DNA of 64,000 nt from an uncultured Bacilli bacterium (GTDB lineage Bacteria; Bacillota_I; Bacilli_A; RF39; UBA660), in NCBI GenBank assembly GCA_934148995.1, contig CAKPDM010000001.1, positions 90,164 to 154,163 of the forward strand, in the 5' to 3' direction. A program made the translations under genes and the position numbers. Positions 35,987 through 44,254 of the stretch are shown here, piece after piece (the first letter of the stretch is position 1; each line of letters opens with the position of its first letter). Below the pieces are notes generated by a model. That model did not search any database. It was not told where the DNA came from and saw nothing but the letters and a program-made list of their open reading frames with translations.

Positions 35987-37951
35987 CTATTTCTCAAGTT
36001 CTTTTATAATTTCTTCCTTATCCATCTTTGAATAACCTTTAATACCTTTTTCTTTAGCTAGTTCTTTAAGTTTAGTCAAACTCATTTTTTCATAAGTTGT
36101 TTCATCATCTTCACTAGGCATTTTACCATTTTCTACTAAGTAATCAATTTGTTCCTTAGTTAATGTTTCATATTCTAATAAGGTTGTTGCTAATAGTTCT
36201 AATAAATCACGATTATCATTAATAATCTTTGTAGCTTTCTTATAGCATTCATCAATGATTTTTCTCATTTCTGTATCTATTTCATGTGCTACTTCATTAG
36301 AGAAGTTTCTTGATTTATTATAATCTCTTCCAAGGAAGACGCTTCCTTCTTGTTGTTCTAATTGCATTGGTCCTAAATCGCTCATTCCGTATTCAGTAAC
36401 CATTGCTCTTGCAATCTTTGTAGCTTTTGAGAAATCATTTTCTGCTCCAGTTGTAATTTCTCCAAATACTACCTCTTCAGCAACACGTCCTGCTAGTAGA
36501 CCTGTTATTTGCTCTAATAAATCAGTCTTAGTAGAACACATTTTTTCTTCACTAGGAATCATCATATTATAACCGCCAGCGGAACCACGTGGAATAATTG
36601 TTACCTTTTGAACATCATTTGCTCCTTTTAGCTTAATTCCTACGACAGCATGTCCAGATTCGTGATATGCTACTAATTTACGGTCATTTTCACTACGTGT
36701 CTTACTAGATTTAGCAGGTCCCATTAATACCCTGTCACTAGCTTCATCTATTTCACTCATTGTAATTGCTTCTTTATTTCTTCTAACAGCAAGTAACGCA
36801 GCTTCATTTAATAAGTTTTCTAAGTCAGCTCCTGAATAACCTGGAGTTCTTTTAGCAAGAGCTGGAATATTTACTCCATCTGCTAAAACTTTGTTTCTAG
36901 CGTGAACTTTAAGAATCTCTTCTCTTCCTTTAACGTCAGGTAAGTTAACAGTTACTTGTCTATCAAATCTTCCTGGTCTAAGTAAAGCTGGATCTAAAAC
37001 ATCAGGTCTATTAGTTGCAGCAATTATGATAATACCTTCATTTTCACCAAAACCATCCATTTCTGTAAGTAATTGGTTTAAAGTTTGTTCTCTTTCATCA
37101 TGTCCGCCGCCGATACCACTACCACGTTGACGACCAACTGCATCTATTTCATCAATAAAGATTAAACAAGGGGCTGTCCTTTTAGCCTGTTGGAACATAT
37201 CTCTAACACGACTGGCACCTACACCAACAAATAGTTCTACAAAGTCAGAACCACTAATATAGTAGAAAGGAACATTTGCTTCACCAGCTACTGCTCTTGC
37301 TAGTAATGTTTTACCTGTGCCTGGAGGACCATATAGTAATACTCCTTTAGGAATTCTTGCACCAAGTTTCTGGAATTTCTTAGGATTTTTCAAGAAATCA
37401 ATTAATTCTTTTACTTCTTCTTTTTCTTCTTTTAAACCTGCAACATCTTTAAATGTTACTTTATTTTTATCACTTGATAATTTAGCTTTACTCTTTCCAA
37501 AATCAAATGAGCCATTCTTTCCACCCATTTGTTTATTTAAGAACCAAAAACCAATGGCAAGTACTAATAACATAGGTAAATAATTAGCTACAATAATTAA
37601 TAATGAATTTGATTCTGGATCAGCTACAGCAGTAAATTCAAAGTTATATTTATCACTTGCAGTAACTAACTTCTTCATTACTTGTTCTGATAATGGAAGT
37701 CTTACATAAAAAGTTTCGTTTTCTTTATAATTTTTTAATTTACCACGTACTTCATAAATACTAGCTCTTTCTCTTGGTTTAACTTCTAGTTCAGTTACTT
37801 CACTAGAATCTAATGATTTCATAAATTCACTATAAGTTAAGTTATTAATTTTTTGATTAGCAATAGTAACAAAATAGAAAACGCCAAGCATGATAAGTAG
37901 TAAAAATACATAAGGAAGTAATCCTTGTCTTACTTTTTTATTTTGTGTCAT
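35987..37951 (-). CDS. ftsH: ATP-dependent zinc metalloprotease FtsH with extra C-terminal SAP/Rho-N-like tail
   Basis: 654 aa. There are two N-terminal membrane helices (about 13-30 and 118-139) around an extracytoplasmic domain. The AAA module has Walker A GPPGTGKT (208-215), IFIDEIDAVG and the second-region-of-homology ATNRPDVLDPALLRPGR. The zinc protease site HESGH is at 430-434. FtsH degrades membrane and regulatory proteins. After the usual end, residues about 622-654 form a two-helix motif (LTKLKELAKEKGIKGYSK) like SAP/Rho N-terminal modules that bind nucleic acid or peptides. I do not know this tail from standard FtsH. The tilS-ftsH order is as in Bacillus. Confidence 0.96.
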   Translation of the reverse strand: MTQNKKVRQGLLPYVFLLLIMLGVFYFVTIANQKINNLTYSEFMKSLDSSEVTELEVKPRERASIYEVRGKLKNYKENETFYVRLPLSEQVMKKLVTASDKYNFEFTAVADPESNSLLIIVANYLPMLLVLAIGFWFLNKQMGGKNGSFDFGKSKAKLSSDKNKVTFKDVAGLKEEKEEVKELIDFLKNPKKFQKLGARIPKGVLLYGPPGTGKTLLARAVAGEANVPFYYISGSDFVELFVGVGASRVRDMFQQAKRTAPCLIFIDEIDAVGRQRGSGIGGGHDEREQTLNQLLTEMDGFGENEGIIIIAATNRPDVLDPALLRPGRFDRQVTVNLPDVKGREEILKVHARNKVLADGVNIPALAKRTPGYSGADLENLLNEAALLAVRRNKEAITMSEIDEASDRVLMGPAKSSKTRSENDRKLVAYHESGHAVVGIKLKGANDVQKVTIIPRGSAGGYNMMIPSEEKMCSTKTDLLEQITGLLAGRVAEEVVFGEITTGAENDFSKATKIARAMVTEYGMSDLGPMQLEQQEGSVFLGRDYNKSRNFSNEVAHEIDTEMRKIIDECYKKATKIINDNRDLLELLATTLLEYETLTKEQIDYLVENGKMPSEDDETTYEKMSLTKLKELAKEKGIKGYSKMDKEEIIKELEK

Positions 37952-37968
37952 ATCAATATCTCCTTTAA

Positions 37969-39285
37969 CTATTCATATTTCAGTATTATATCATAGAATT
38001 CATCTTTTTTCTTATCGTATTTAGTTTTTTTGATACCTGGTATAAAGACTATTTGGTTTTTGCTATCAACTACTACTGGCCATAAATCTCTATCTTTTAA
38101 TGGTATTTTGCAATCTATAAATATCTTCTTTAATTTTCTATGTCCACCATTTTTAATTACTAATGTATCACCATATTCTCTAGTCCTAACTCTTAATGGT
38201 AAAGTTAAATCTTTACTTGATAATCTTGTAATATTATTACTATTGCCCGATTCTTCTTCTACTACTTTTAAAGTATGTCCATTAGGTAGTTTAGCATAAT
38301 TTGATAATTCTATTTCGTATGTATCTATTATTTCTGTATTTCTATCAAATTCTATAGTATTATAACTCTTTCTAATAACTACATCATTTGGAAAATTAAG
38401 TTTAACATTAGCTCTTTTGGAAGTAATTATTTTAAATATAGCATCTAGATGTTTATCAGATATTAAAACTAAGTCATCCTGATAATATTTTTTTAATAAT
38501 TCTTCTAAAACTAATTTTTGAATTATTTTATCTAATTCATTAAATGGTTCGATAAATAATTTATCATTTCTTACTACTTTGGTCAAGGCTTTTTGAACCT
38601 CTTTATTTAGGTACTCTGATACTTCTTCTAAGGTAGTATGAAATTTAATAAATTTCTGTTCTACTTTACTATCTTCTTTCTTTAGAAATGGCAATACTTC
38701 TTTACGATAACGGTTTCTTGTATAAACTGAACTGTTATTTGAAGCATCTATAGCATAAGGTATTTTATATTTATGGTCATAGTCTAATAATTTAGCTTTA
38801 GTTGTTTCAAAAAATGGTCTATAAATCGTATAGGTATCCATATTTACTATTTTTTTAAAACCAGAGTATCCATAAATATTAGAACCTCTTACTATTCTCA
38901 TTAAAATAGTTTCCATTAAATCATCGGCATGATGAGCTGTCATTAAGTATTTTGCTTGATATTTATTAACTACTTCTTCAAAGAAATTATATCTTATATT
39001 TCTTGCTTCATTGTGAAAATTATCATCACCATAATTTTTTATACGCATATATTCAAATACAACATCATGTTTAGCACAATATTCTTCTAGTAAAACTTTT
39101 TCTTCTTCACTTTCTTTTCTCTTTCCATGATTAACGTGAGCACAAATTAGTTTTATGTTTATTTTTTTTCTAAGCATTAATAATGTATGAAATAATGCCA
39201 TAGAATCTGGTCCATAACTACATCCAAATACTATTACATCACCATCTTTTATTTTTATATCTTTATATAGTAATTCTACATCCAT
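37969..39285 (-). CDS. tilS: tRNA(Ile)-lysidine synthase
   Basis: 438 aa. An N-terminal PP-loop ATPase is followed by the TilS substrate-binding and C-terminal domains (TRNRYRKEVLPFL; LPLRVRTREYGDTL). TilS converts the wobble C of tRNA-Ile(CAU) to lysidine so that AUA is read, which is essential in an AT-rich genome. The PP-loop reads FGCSYGPDSMALF, where most family members have SGGxDSM; the S-x-G-x-DSM frame is kept but the first glycine is replaced by tyrosine. It sits between divIC and ftsH, the Bacillus order. Confidence 0.93.
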   Translation of the reverse strand: MDVELLYKDIKIKDGDVIVFGCSYGPDSMALFHTLLMLRKKINIKLICAHVNHGKRKESEEEKVLLEEYCAKHDVVFEYMRIKNYGDDNFHNEARNIRYNFFEEVVNKYQAKYLMTAHHADDLMETILMRIVRGSNIYGYSGFKKIVNMDTYTIYRPFFETTKAKLLDYDHKYKIPYAIDASNNSSVYTRNRYRKEVLPFLKKEDSKVEQKFIKFHTTLEEVSEYLNKEVQKALTKVVRNDKLFIEPFNELDKIIQKLVLEELLKKYYQDDLVLISDKHLDAIFKIITSKRANVKLNFPNDVVIRKSYNTIEFDRNTEIIDTYEIELSNYAKLPNGHTLKVVEEESGNSNNITRLSSKDLTLPLRVRTREYGDTLVIKNGGHRKLKKIFIDCKIPLKDRDLWPVVVDSKNQIVFIPGIKKTKYDKKKDEFYDIILKYE

Positions 39286-39310
39286 TTTTCCACCTCAATA
39301 AAAAGAATAC

Positions 39311-39607
39311 CTATTTATCTTCAGGTATTCTAAGAATATATTCTCCATCTTTTGAATAATAATACTTTTCTCTTGCATACCTTGCTACATAATCTGCATC
39401 TTGTAATTTTAAAACGTCGGCTTTTAGTTCACTTTCTTTATCTTTTAAACTAGCAAGTTCTTTAGTAAGTTCTTTCTTTTCTTTATATTTACTATAGATA
39501 CTAACCCAGTATTTTCCTACAGTATAGGTTGTGAACACTATCATAGCAAGAGAAAAAACACATAGAAAAAAGGGACCCATCTTCTTTTTTTTCTTCTTTT
39601 TAGCCAT
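39311..39607 (-). CDS. divIC: Septum formation initiator DivIC/FtsB-like
   Basis: 98 aa from the ATG at 39607 (product begins MAKKKKKKK; GGGTGAT just upstream). A poly-lysine cytoplasmic start is followed by one membrane helix (FFLCVFSLAMIVFTTYTVG) and a short extracytoplasmic coiled coil (KEKKELTKELASLKDKESEL), then LQDADYVARYAREKYYYSKDGEYI, the conserved FtsB/DivIC end. It stabilises FtsL and the divisome. It follows yabP-yabQ and precedes tilS, exactly as in Bacillus. Confidence 0.93.
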   Translation of the reverse strand: MAKKKKKKKMGPFFLCVFSLAMIVFTTYTVGKYWVSIYSKYKEKKELTKELASLKDKESELKADVLKLQDADYVARYAREKYYYSKDGEYILRIPEDK

Positions 39608-39666
39608 AATATCACCCACTTTTCCTGATAATATTATAGACTTTTTTTCTAAGTTTTGCAAATTAA

Positions 39667-39957
39667 CTAATGGCTTTTTTGAAAGTTTGACATTATTTTC
39701 TGTATTTTCCTATAAGTAAGTAAATAGCCTAAAAAAATTAGTAAATAAAAAAGTGGATGAATCATTGCATTATTTATCTTTTTCATTGATATAAAATATA
39801 ATAATGCCATATCTAAGGAGAAAAGAATGTTACCGATTATTTTTATTATTTTTTTACTTTGAAATAAAAATTTATAGTTAAGAGTAATAAGAAACGATAA
39901 TAGTACTCCATATAGTCCTGAAAAAAAAATGGATATGATTTGTGCTTTTAAACTCAT
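39667..39957 (-). CDS. yabQ: Sporulation protein YabQ (spore cortex)
   Basis: 96 aa, three hydrophobic segments. The start QIISIFFSGLYGVLLSFLIT resembles YabQ, an integral protein needed for spore cortex formation in Bacillus. Identification rests on topology plus position: it overlaps yabP by one base and precedes divIC, the same order as in Bacillus. It is shorter than Bacillus YabQ, lacking the extended C-terminus. Confidence 0.8.
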   Translation of the reverse strand: MSLKAQIISIFFSGLYGVLLSFLITLNYKFLFQSKKIIKIIGNILFSLDMALLYFISMKKINNAMIHPLFYLLIFLGYLLTYRKIQKIMSNFQKSH

Positions 39958-40253
39958 TATTTAAACAATCTTTGAAAGATACTACTTCCATCTTTATCTT
40001 TCTTAGAATTATCTTCTATATAGGTAAATCCATTAACATAACCTTTGATGGATACATTTCCTGATATAGTGTCTAATTTTATAAGTTCTAGGCCATCTCC
40101 TTTTACTACTAAAAAGCCCATAGTGGTTTCTATTAAAAATTCTTCTTTATCAAAGTTTTCTATTTTTTTTACTCCCGTTATTAAAAGGTTTTTTCTTTCT
40201 GTTAAAGTTATACTGTGGTTATAGTTACTTATTATTGTCTCTTTAGTTTCCAT
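39957..40253 (-). CDS. yabP: Sporulation protein YabP
   Basis: 98 aa, soluble beta-rich protein. Motifs of the YabP/YqfC family are visible: NHSITLTERKNLLITGVKKI, EFLIETTMGFLVVKGDGLEL and LDTISGNVSIKGYVNGFTYI. YabP is made in the mother cell under sigma-E and works with YabQ in cortex or coat assembly. Spacing to spoVG and one-base overlap with yabQ fit a small spore operon. Confidence 0.93.
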   Translation of the reverse strand: METKETIISNYNHSITLTERKNLLITGVKKIENFDKEEFLIETTMGFLVVKGDGLELIKLDTISGNVSIKGYVNGFTYIEDNSKKDKDGSSIFQRLFK

Positions 40254-40301
40254 CTATTCTCCTCCTATTATAGAGTATGAATTAAAAAATGGTAAAAGAA
40301 C

Positions 40302-40325
40302 AAAAAAAGAAGAACTAGTCTTCTT
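40302..40325 (-). terminator. spoVG terminator
   Basis: AAGAAGA (40307-40313), loop ACTAG, TCTTCTT (40319-40325); T-run on the minus strand (40302-40308). It separates spoVG from yabP. Confidence 0.75.
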
Positions 40326-40332
40326 ATAATTA

Positions 40333-40602
40333 CTATTCTTCAGAATCCAAAGTATTTTGGTAAGCTTCTAGAATTTTATCTTGAAACATTGCTCTTACTT
40401 CAGGATTGATTGGATGAGCTATATCACGATATCCTCCTGTAGGAGTTTTTCTACTTGGCATTGCAATAAACAAACCATTTTCTCCTTCAATGATTCTGAT
40501 ATCATGAACTGCAAAACTATCATCCAATAAGACAGATGCAATTCCTCTCATACGAGAGCCTTCTTTGTCAACTTTTCGTACAGTGACTGATGTAATTTCC
40601 AT
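40333..40602 (-). CDS. spoVG: Septation/spore regulator SpoVG
   Basis: 89 aa, near-invariant family: MEITSVTVRKVDKEGSRMRG, ASVLLDDSFAVHDIRIIEG and MPSRKTPTGGYRDIAHPINP. SpoVG is a small site-specific DNA/RNA-binding regulator that affects septation, capsule and spore cortex in Firmicutes. A clean sigma-A promoter lies upstream (40643-40671) and RBS AAAGGAGGA precedes the ATG. Confidence 0.97.
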   Translation of the reverse strand: MEITSVTVRKVDKEGSRMRGIASVLLDDSFAVHDIRIIEGENGLFIAMPSRKTPTGGYRDIAHPINPEVRAMFQDKILEAYQNTLDSEE

Positions 40603-40642
40603 ATATCTTCCTCCTTTTAAAGCACTGACACTTTATACTTTA

Positions 40643-40671
40643 ATTCTATCTTATCTTTTTTGTAATTGCAA
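40643..40671 (-). promoter_or_regulatory. spoVG promoter
   Basis: On the minus strand, TTGCAA (40666-40671) and TAGAAT (40643-40648) with a 17-base spacer. In Bacillus spoVG is read by sigma-H, but this site looks like sigma-A; sigma-H was not identifiable. Confidence 0.6.
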
Positions 40672-40701
40672 GAAGTTTATAGGTACTTGACAGCAAACAC
40701 G

Positions 40702-40920
40702 TCAACTGATTATTTCAACACTTTCTGTTATTAAGTCACTATAACTAAATGACTTGATTTTATTTTCTTCACCTTCCAATCTAACTAAAAATATTGAAGG
40801 ATAAAGTTCAATTATTTCTCCATTGAATTCTTCTATTTGATTTCTACTTCCATTAACTTTAAAGTGTAAAATAGTACCTTCTTTTTCTTTTACTTTACTT
40901 CTCATACTATCTAGGTTCAT
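40702..40920 (-). CDS. veg: Veg protein
   Basis: 72 aa; SKVKEKEGTILHFKVNGSRN and NGEIIELYPSIFLVRLEGEE match Veg, a small, highly transcribed protein that in Bacillus stimulates biofilm matrix genes by opposing SinR. That is notable because this window encodes TasA-like matrix proteins, but the regulatory link has not been shown here. It overlaps yabG by 4 bp, the Bacillus order. Confidence 0.93.
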   Translation of the reverse strand: MNLDSMRSKVKEKEGTILHFKVNGSRNQIEEFNGEIIELYPSIFLVRLEGEENKIKSFSYSDLITESVEIIS

Positions 40921-41696
40921 CTTGGATACCCCACATACATAGTACCGTTAGTAATAATTCCGCCCATACCAGCACTTCCATAATGAGTTTTATCTATAAG
41001 TGGTATCAAATCAATTGCTTTATTTACAGGAGAAAGAGCTACACAAGAAGCCACTATTGCCGGATCTAAGGCATGAATATTTATTCTTTTAGGACTTGAG
41101 GCAAAGTTACTTCCTGCCTTTATTAATTCCTCATAGTTTGATTGGCAAGCTCCTGCAATTATTATCAATTTATCTTGATTTTTTTCATACATTCTAGCTT
41201 TTTTTATAGCATTAACAAAGTTTTCTGAGTTTTGATAATTTTCTATTTTACTTTTATCTTTGGCATGTTTTTTTAAGAAATCATGTCCTGTTATTACTAC
41301 TATATCTGGTTTATATTTTTCTAATGTGTCTGTTATCACATCTTCTATTTCACTTTCTTTAACCTTTATACCATAAGCTTCTAAATGCATATCTTTATAA
41401 AAGTTGATACATCTATCTAAATAAAATTTATCAGAATCAAATTGAACTATTTTACCAGGTAAATAGAAATATTCGTTTCTATCTAGTGAGATTAAACTTT
41501 CTACCTTTTCAATATCTACTCTATCTGTTTCTTTTTTAACTGAAACTTTAGTTAAATCAGTTAACTCACTATCTGCATAAAGTCTAACATCTACCCCTCT
41601 TAGATAAGCTATATCATCTTCTATATCGATTATTTGAAAGACTAAGTCATTATTATAAGATTGCCTAGTTACATAGTCACCTAACTTAAAATTCAT
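40917..41696 (-). CDS. yabG: Sporulation-specific protease YabG
   Basis: 259 aa. The start GDYVTRQSYNNDLVFQIIDI and the central PDIVVITGHDFLKK, IIIAGACQSNYEELIKAGSNFASSPKR and INIHALDPAI are typical of YabG, a cysteine-type protease that trims spore coat proteins. C at position of GACQSN and H of TGHD are the likely catalytic residues. It lies between ksgA and veg as in Bacillus and supports real sporulation ability. Confidence 0.95.
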   Translation of the reverse strand: MNFKLGDYVTRQSYNNDLVFQIIDIEDDIAYLRGVDVRLYADSELTDLTKVSVKKETDRVDIEKVESLISLDRNEYFYLPGKIVQFDSDKFYLDRCINFYKDMHLEAYGIKVKESEIEDVITDTLEKYKPDIVVITGHDFLKKHAKDKSKIENYQNSENFVNAIKKARMYEKNQDKLIIIAGACQSNYEELIKAGSNFASSPKRINIHALDPAIVASCVALSPVNKAIDLIPLIDKTHYGSAGMGGIITNGTMYVGYPR

Positions 41697-41734
41697 CTAA
41701 TCACCCAGTAAAGTTTATGCAAGAATAGTTTAAA

Positions 41735-42529
41735 TTATTTATAAAGTTTATTTGCTATATCAACAAATATTTTATAATCTAACTGTTCTGCTCTTACACT
41801 TAAATCTAGATTATACTTTTCTAAGACTTCACTAACTAATTTTAAATCATATTTTTTTAAGTTATTTCTTAGTGTTTTTCTTTTAAATTGAAAGCTATCA
41901 TGAACTATTTGTTGAAAAAATTCTTCATTCATTAGTTTTTCTTTCGTTTCCTTTGGTTTAAATGATACTACTACGCTATCCACATTTGGTTTAGGAATAA
42001 ATTCTTCTCTACTTACTAAAAATTCTTTTTTTGTATCAAAGTAATATCTTAATAAAACAGTTAATGCACCATATTCTTTCTTTCCTGGTGTAGAAGTAAA
42101 TCTTTCTCCTACCTCTTTTTGTACCATCATCACAATTTTGCTAAAATAAAGACCAGAATTTATTAGTTTAAAAAGTATTGGTGTAGTTATATAATAAGGA
42201 ACATTACTTACAAAATATAAATTTTTATATTGATAATTGGCTAAGTCTTCTTTAATATCTTGTTGCAAAAAGTCTCCAAAATAGATAGAGATATTATCTG
42301 CTCCTCCTAAGTTCCTTATTAATATGTCTTCTAGAGTTTTATCTATTTCGTAACATAATACTTCGCCTTTATCTTTTAGATATTTAGTTAAGGCTCCTGC
42401 TCCTGGTCCTACTTCAATTATCAAAGATTCATCTTTAATATCTGCTGCCTCTACAATTTTTGCTAATACTTTTTCATTTTTTAAAAAGTTTTGACCAAAT
42501 TTTTTCTTAAATTGAAATTTTTCATTCAT
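41735..42529 (-). CDS. rsmA: 16S rRNA dimethyladenosine transferase
   Basis: 264 aa (KsgA). The SAM-binding motif VGPGAGALT, the catalytic SNVPYYITTPILF block, and the C-terminal helix SFQFKRKTLRNNL are present. It dimethylates two adenines at the 3' end of 16S rRNA and acts late in 30S assembly. An extended -10 (TGATATAAT) lies ~30 bp upstream, so it has its own promoter after the fibre cluster terminator. Confidence 0.96.
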   Translation of the reverse strand: MNEKFQFKKKFGQNFLKNEKVLAKIVEAADIKDESLIIEVGPGAGALTKYLKDKGEVLCYEIDKTLEDILIRNLGGADNISIYFGDFLQQDIKEDLANYQYKNLYFVSNVPYYITTPILFKLINSGLYFSKIVMMVQKEVGERFTSTPGKKEYGALTVLLRYYFDTKKEFLVSREEFIPKPNVDSVVVSFKPKETKEKLMNEEFFQQIVHDSFQFKRKTLRNNLKKYDLKLVSEVLEKYNLDLSVRAEQLDYKIFVDIANKLYK

Positions 42530-42598
42530 ATTAAAACCTCTTTCTCAATGTTGTTATTATATCATAGATATTTTGTTAAATTTTATAACTTTAACGCA

Positions 42599-42631
42599 TA
42601 AAAAAAGAAAAGTTTATTTTTTCAACTCTTC
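42599..42631 (-). terminator. Terminator at the end of the SipW operon
   Basis: On the minus strand, GAAGAGTT pairs with AACTTTTC (one G-U pair) followed by TTTTTT. It overlaps the stop codon of the last gene and separates the fibre cluster from rsmA. Confidence 0.65.
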
Positions 42632-43048
42632 CTTAGTTGGTTTAATCATAAATAATATATTAGAAACTGATAAACCATATAGCATTATTTTCATATAAGA
42701 TATAAATGTATTGAAATAGTTAAAATCAATTCCATAACCGTATTTTTCATTAAGTACCATATTTTTATCAGCGAATGCTCTATATCCTACTACTATTATT
42801 GTAGTAAAAATTATACATGCTGTTAAGTTATAAAATATGTTATTATTAACCCCTTCTTGTTTAAATACAAGGTTAATTATGAATAATAAGAAGATAATTA
42901 AGAATGGAATAAATTCTGGCAGTAATGTTGCAAAGCTTTTTTCTAGTCTAACATTCATTCTTACCATTATAAATAAGGTAATTGCAAATGCACCTAATAG
43001 TAAAATATATTTCAATACTGCAAACATAATATTTAATATTTTCTTCAT
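42614..43048 (-). CDS. Small polytopic membrane protein of the SipW operon (unknown)
   Basis: 144 aa with four predicted membrane helices (about 10-28, 42-60, 74-90, 110-130) and a short charged tail. No family is recognised. It is the last gene of the four-gene operon headed by the SipW-type peptidase, starting one base after the preceding gene's stop codon. It may be the membrane platform for anchoring or exporting the TasA-like proteins; this is inference from position only. Confidence 0.7.
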   Translation of the reverse strand: MKKILNIMFAVLKYILLLGAFAITLFIMVRMNVRLEKSFATLLPEFIPFLIIFLLFIINLVFKQEGVNNNIFYNLTACIIFTTIIVVGYRAFADKNMVLNEKYGYGIDFNYFNTFISYMKIMLYGLSVSNILFMIKPTKEELKK

Positions 43049-43049
43049 A

Positions 43050-43739
43050 TTAACCTCCTATTACTTCGTTATGATACCAATCTGAAAGCTCTACTAAAAG
43101 GTCTAACGTATTTTGATAATTTGTATTAATCGAATTATAACTATCTTTAGCTAAGAAGAAAATACTTGATCTACTTATATCATTTGTAAAATAATAATTA
43201 TCGGCATTTTCTAAACTTGAAGTAATATAACCATTACTTGATAATTGTTCATTAATAGTTGTTTTTATAAACGGTCTTATATTTTTTAAGCTTTCAATAT
43301 TAAAACTATTATCTTCATCAATAAAGGTATTTAATTGCATTACAACACAGTCATTTAAAATATTATTTTGATAAAATTTTCCTAGTTTATAAACATCTCT
43401 TAATTCTACAGTTTGTTTGCTAGCTAATTCTTTATACTCATCACTTTCAAACACTTTAACACAATTATTTAATTTAATTTGAATACTATTCATATCATAT
43501 ATATTGTTTCTTCCATGATAAGCATTTTGTTGATATGAATTTATATTAGTTTTTATTGTTTCTAGTTTTTCTTTTGTTTTTTGTTCATTAGCAACTACTT
43601 CACCGCTAACATCAATTTTTGTACTCAATTCTTTGTAATGATAAAAATTTAAAAATAATAGAAAGAAAGAAAAACCAAAAACTAAACCAGTTAGTGCGTA
43701 AGCAAATATATTTATATATTCCAATAACATTTTTTTCAT
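43050..43739 (-). CDS. Membrane-anchored extracytoplasmic protein of the SipW operon (unknown)
   Basis: 229 aa from the ATG at 43739 (AAGGAG eight bases upstream; TGATG overlap with the upstream gene's stop). One N-terminal membrane helix (about 10-30) precedes a mostly helical exported domain with several Asn/Tyr-rich segments and a conserved-looking pair of cysteines (LNNCVKVF, LNDCVVMQ). No family is recognised. Coupled translation with the TasA-like gene upstream and the four-helix protein downstream suggests one complex. Confidence 0.7.
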   Translation of the reverse strand: MKKMLLEYINIFAYALTGLVFGFSFFLLFLNFYHYKELSTKIDVSGEVVANEQKTKEKLETIKTNINSYQQNAYHGRNNIYDMNSIQIKLNNCVKVFESDEYKELASKQTVELRDVYKLGKFYQNNILNDCVVMQLNTFIDEDNSFNIESLKNIRPFIKTTINEQLSSNGYITSSLENADNYYFTNDISRSSIFFLAKDSYNSINTNYQNTLDLLVELSDWYHNEVIGG

Positions 43740-44254
43740 CAATTATTCTCCTTTACTATTATGTTAACCTTATAAGCATAGCTTTTATTTTCCCAAGTAC
43801 CACCTTTAACTGAGTCGGCTATATATACTTTAAGTTCGTAATTATTAGTTTTTCCCGCCATTACATCTCTCTCATCTAATATGCCATTCTTTAACTGTGA
43901 TAAATTTCCTTTTTTTATCACCTTACTGTTAAGTAATAATTCATAATTTAGTTGACTTTTAGAAAGTTTATCTCCTTGAGCACTTACTTCTTCAAAAACT
44001 ACTTTATAAGAGCTTTTAAAATCATTAATATTATTTATACTAAATTTATAATTTGGAACAGATTGTGCTTCACTTTCTGTCATTGGTACCAAGTTTTCAT
44101 TCAAAGATACAACATCTTGTTCCTTTTGAACTTGTAATGTATTTATCTTTCCTATGTCTCCATAATAGAAAACTTTAAACCACAAAAATGATGTGCAGGT
44201 TACAAAAACAATAAGAAGAAACCCTCCCAAGGCAAGAAATATCTTTTTTGTCAT
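43739..44254 (-). CDS. Divergent TasA-like protein, coupled to the SipW peptidase
   Basis: 171 aa with an N-terminal hydrophobic segment (FLALGGFLLIVFVTCTSFLWF). The rest follows the pattern of the tandem TasA-like proteins: ENLVPMTESEAQSVPNYKFSI corresponds to NALPITD-GK-FDFTV, and NNYELKVYIADSV corresponds to DSYRLRMWVAD. It is the only TasA-like protein in the peptidase operon, with its ATG overlapping the sipW stop by one base. It ends in TGA. It may cap or anchor the fibre, in the way TapA does for TasA; that role is inferred. Confidence 0.65.
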   Translation of the reverse strand: MTKKIFLALGGFLLIVFVTCTSFLWFKVFYYGDIGKINTLQVQKEQDVVSLNENLVPMTESEAQSVPNYKFSINNINDFKSSYKVVFEEVSAQGDKLSKSQLNYELLLNSKVIKKGNLSQLKNGILDERDVMAGKTNNYELKVYIADSVKGGTWENKSYAYKVNIIVKENN

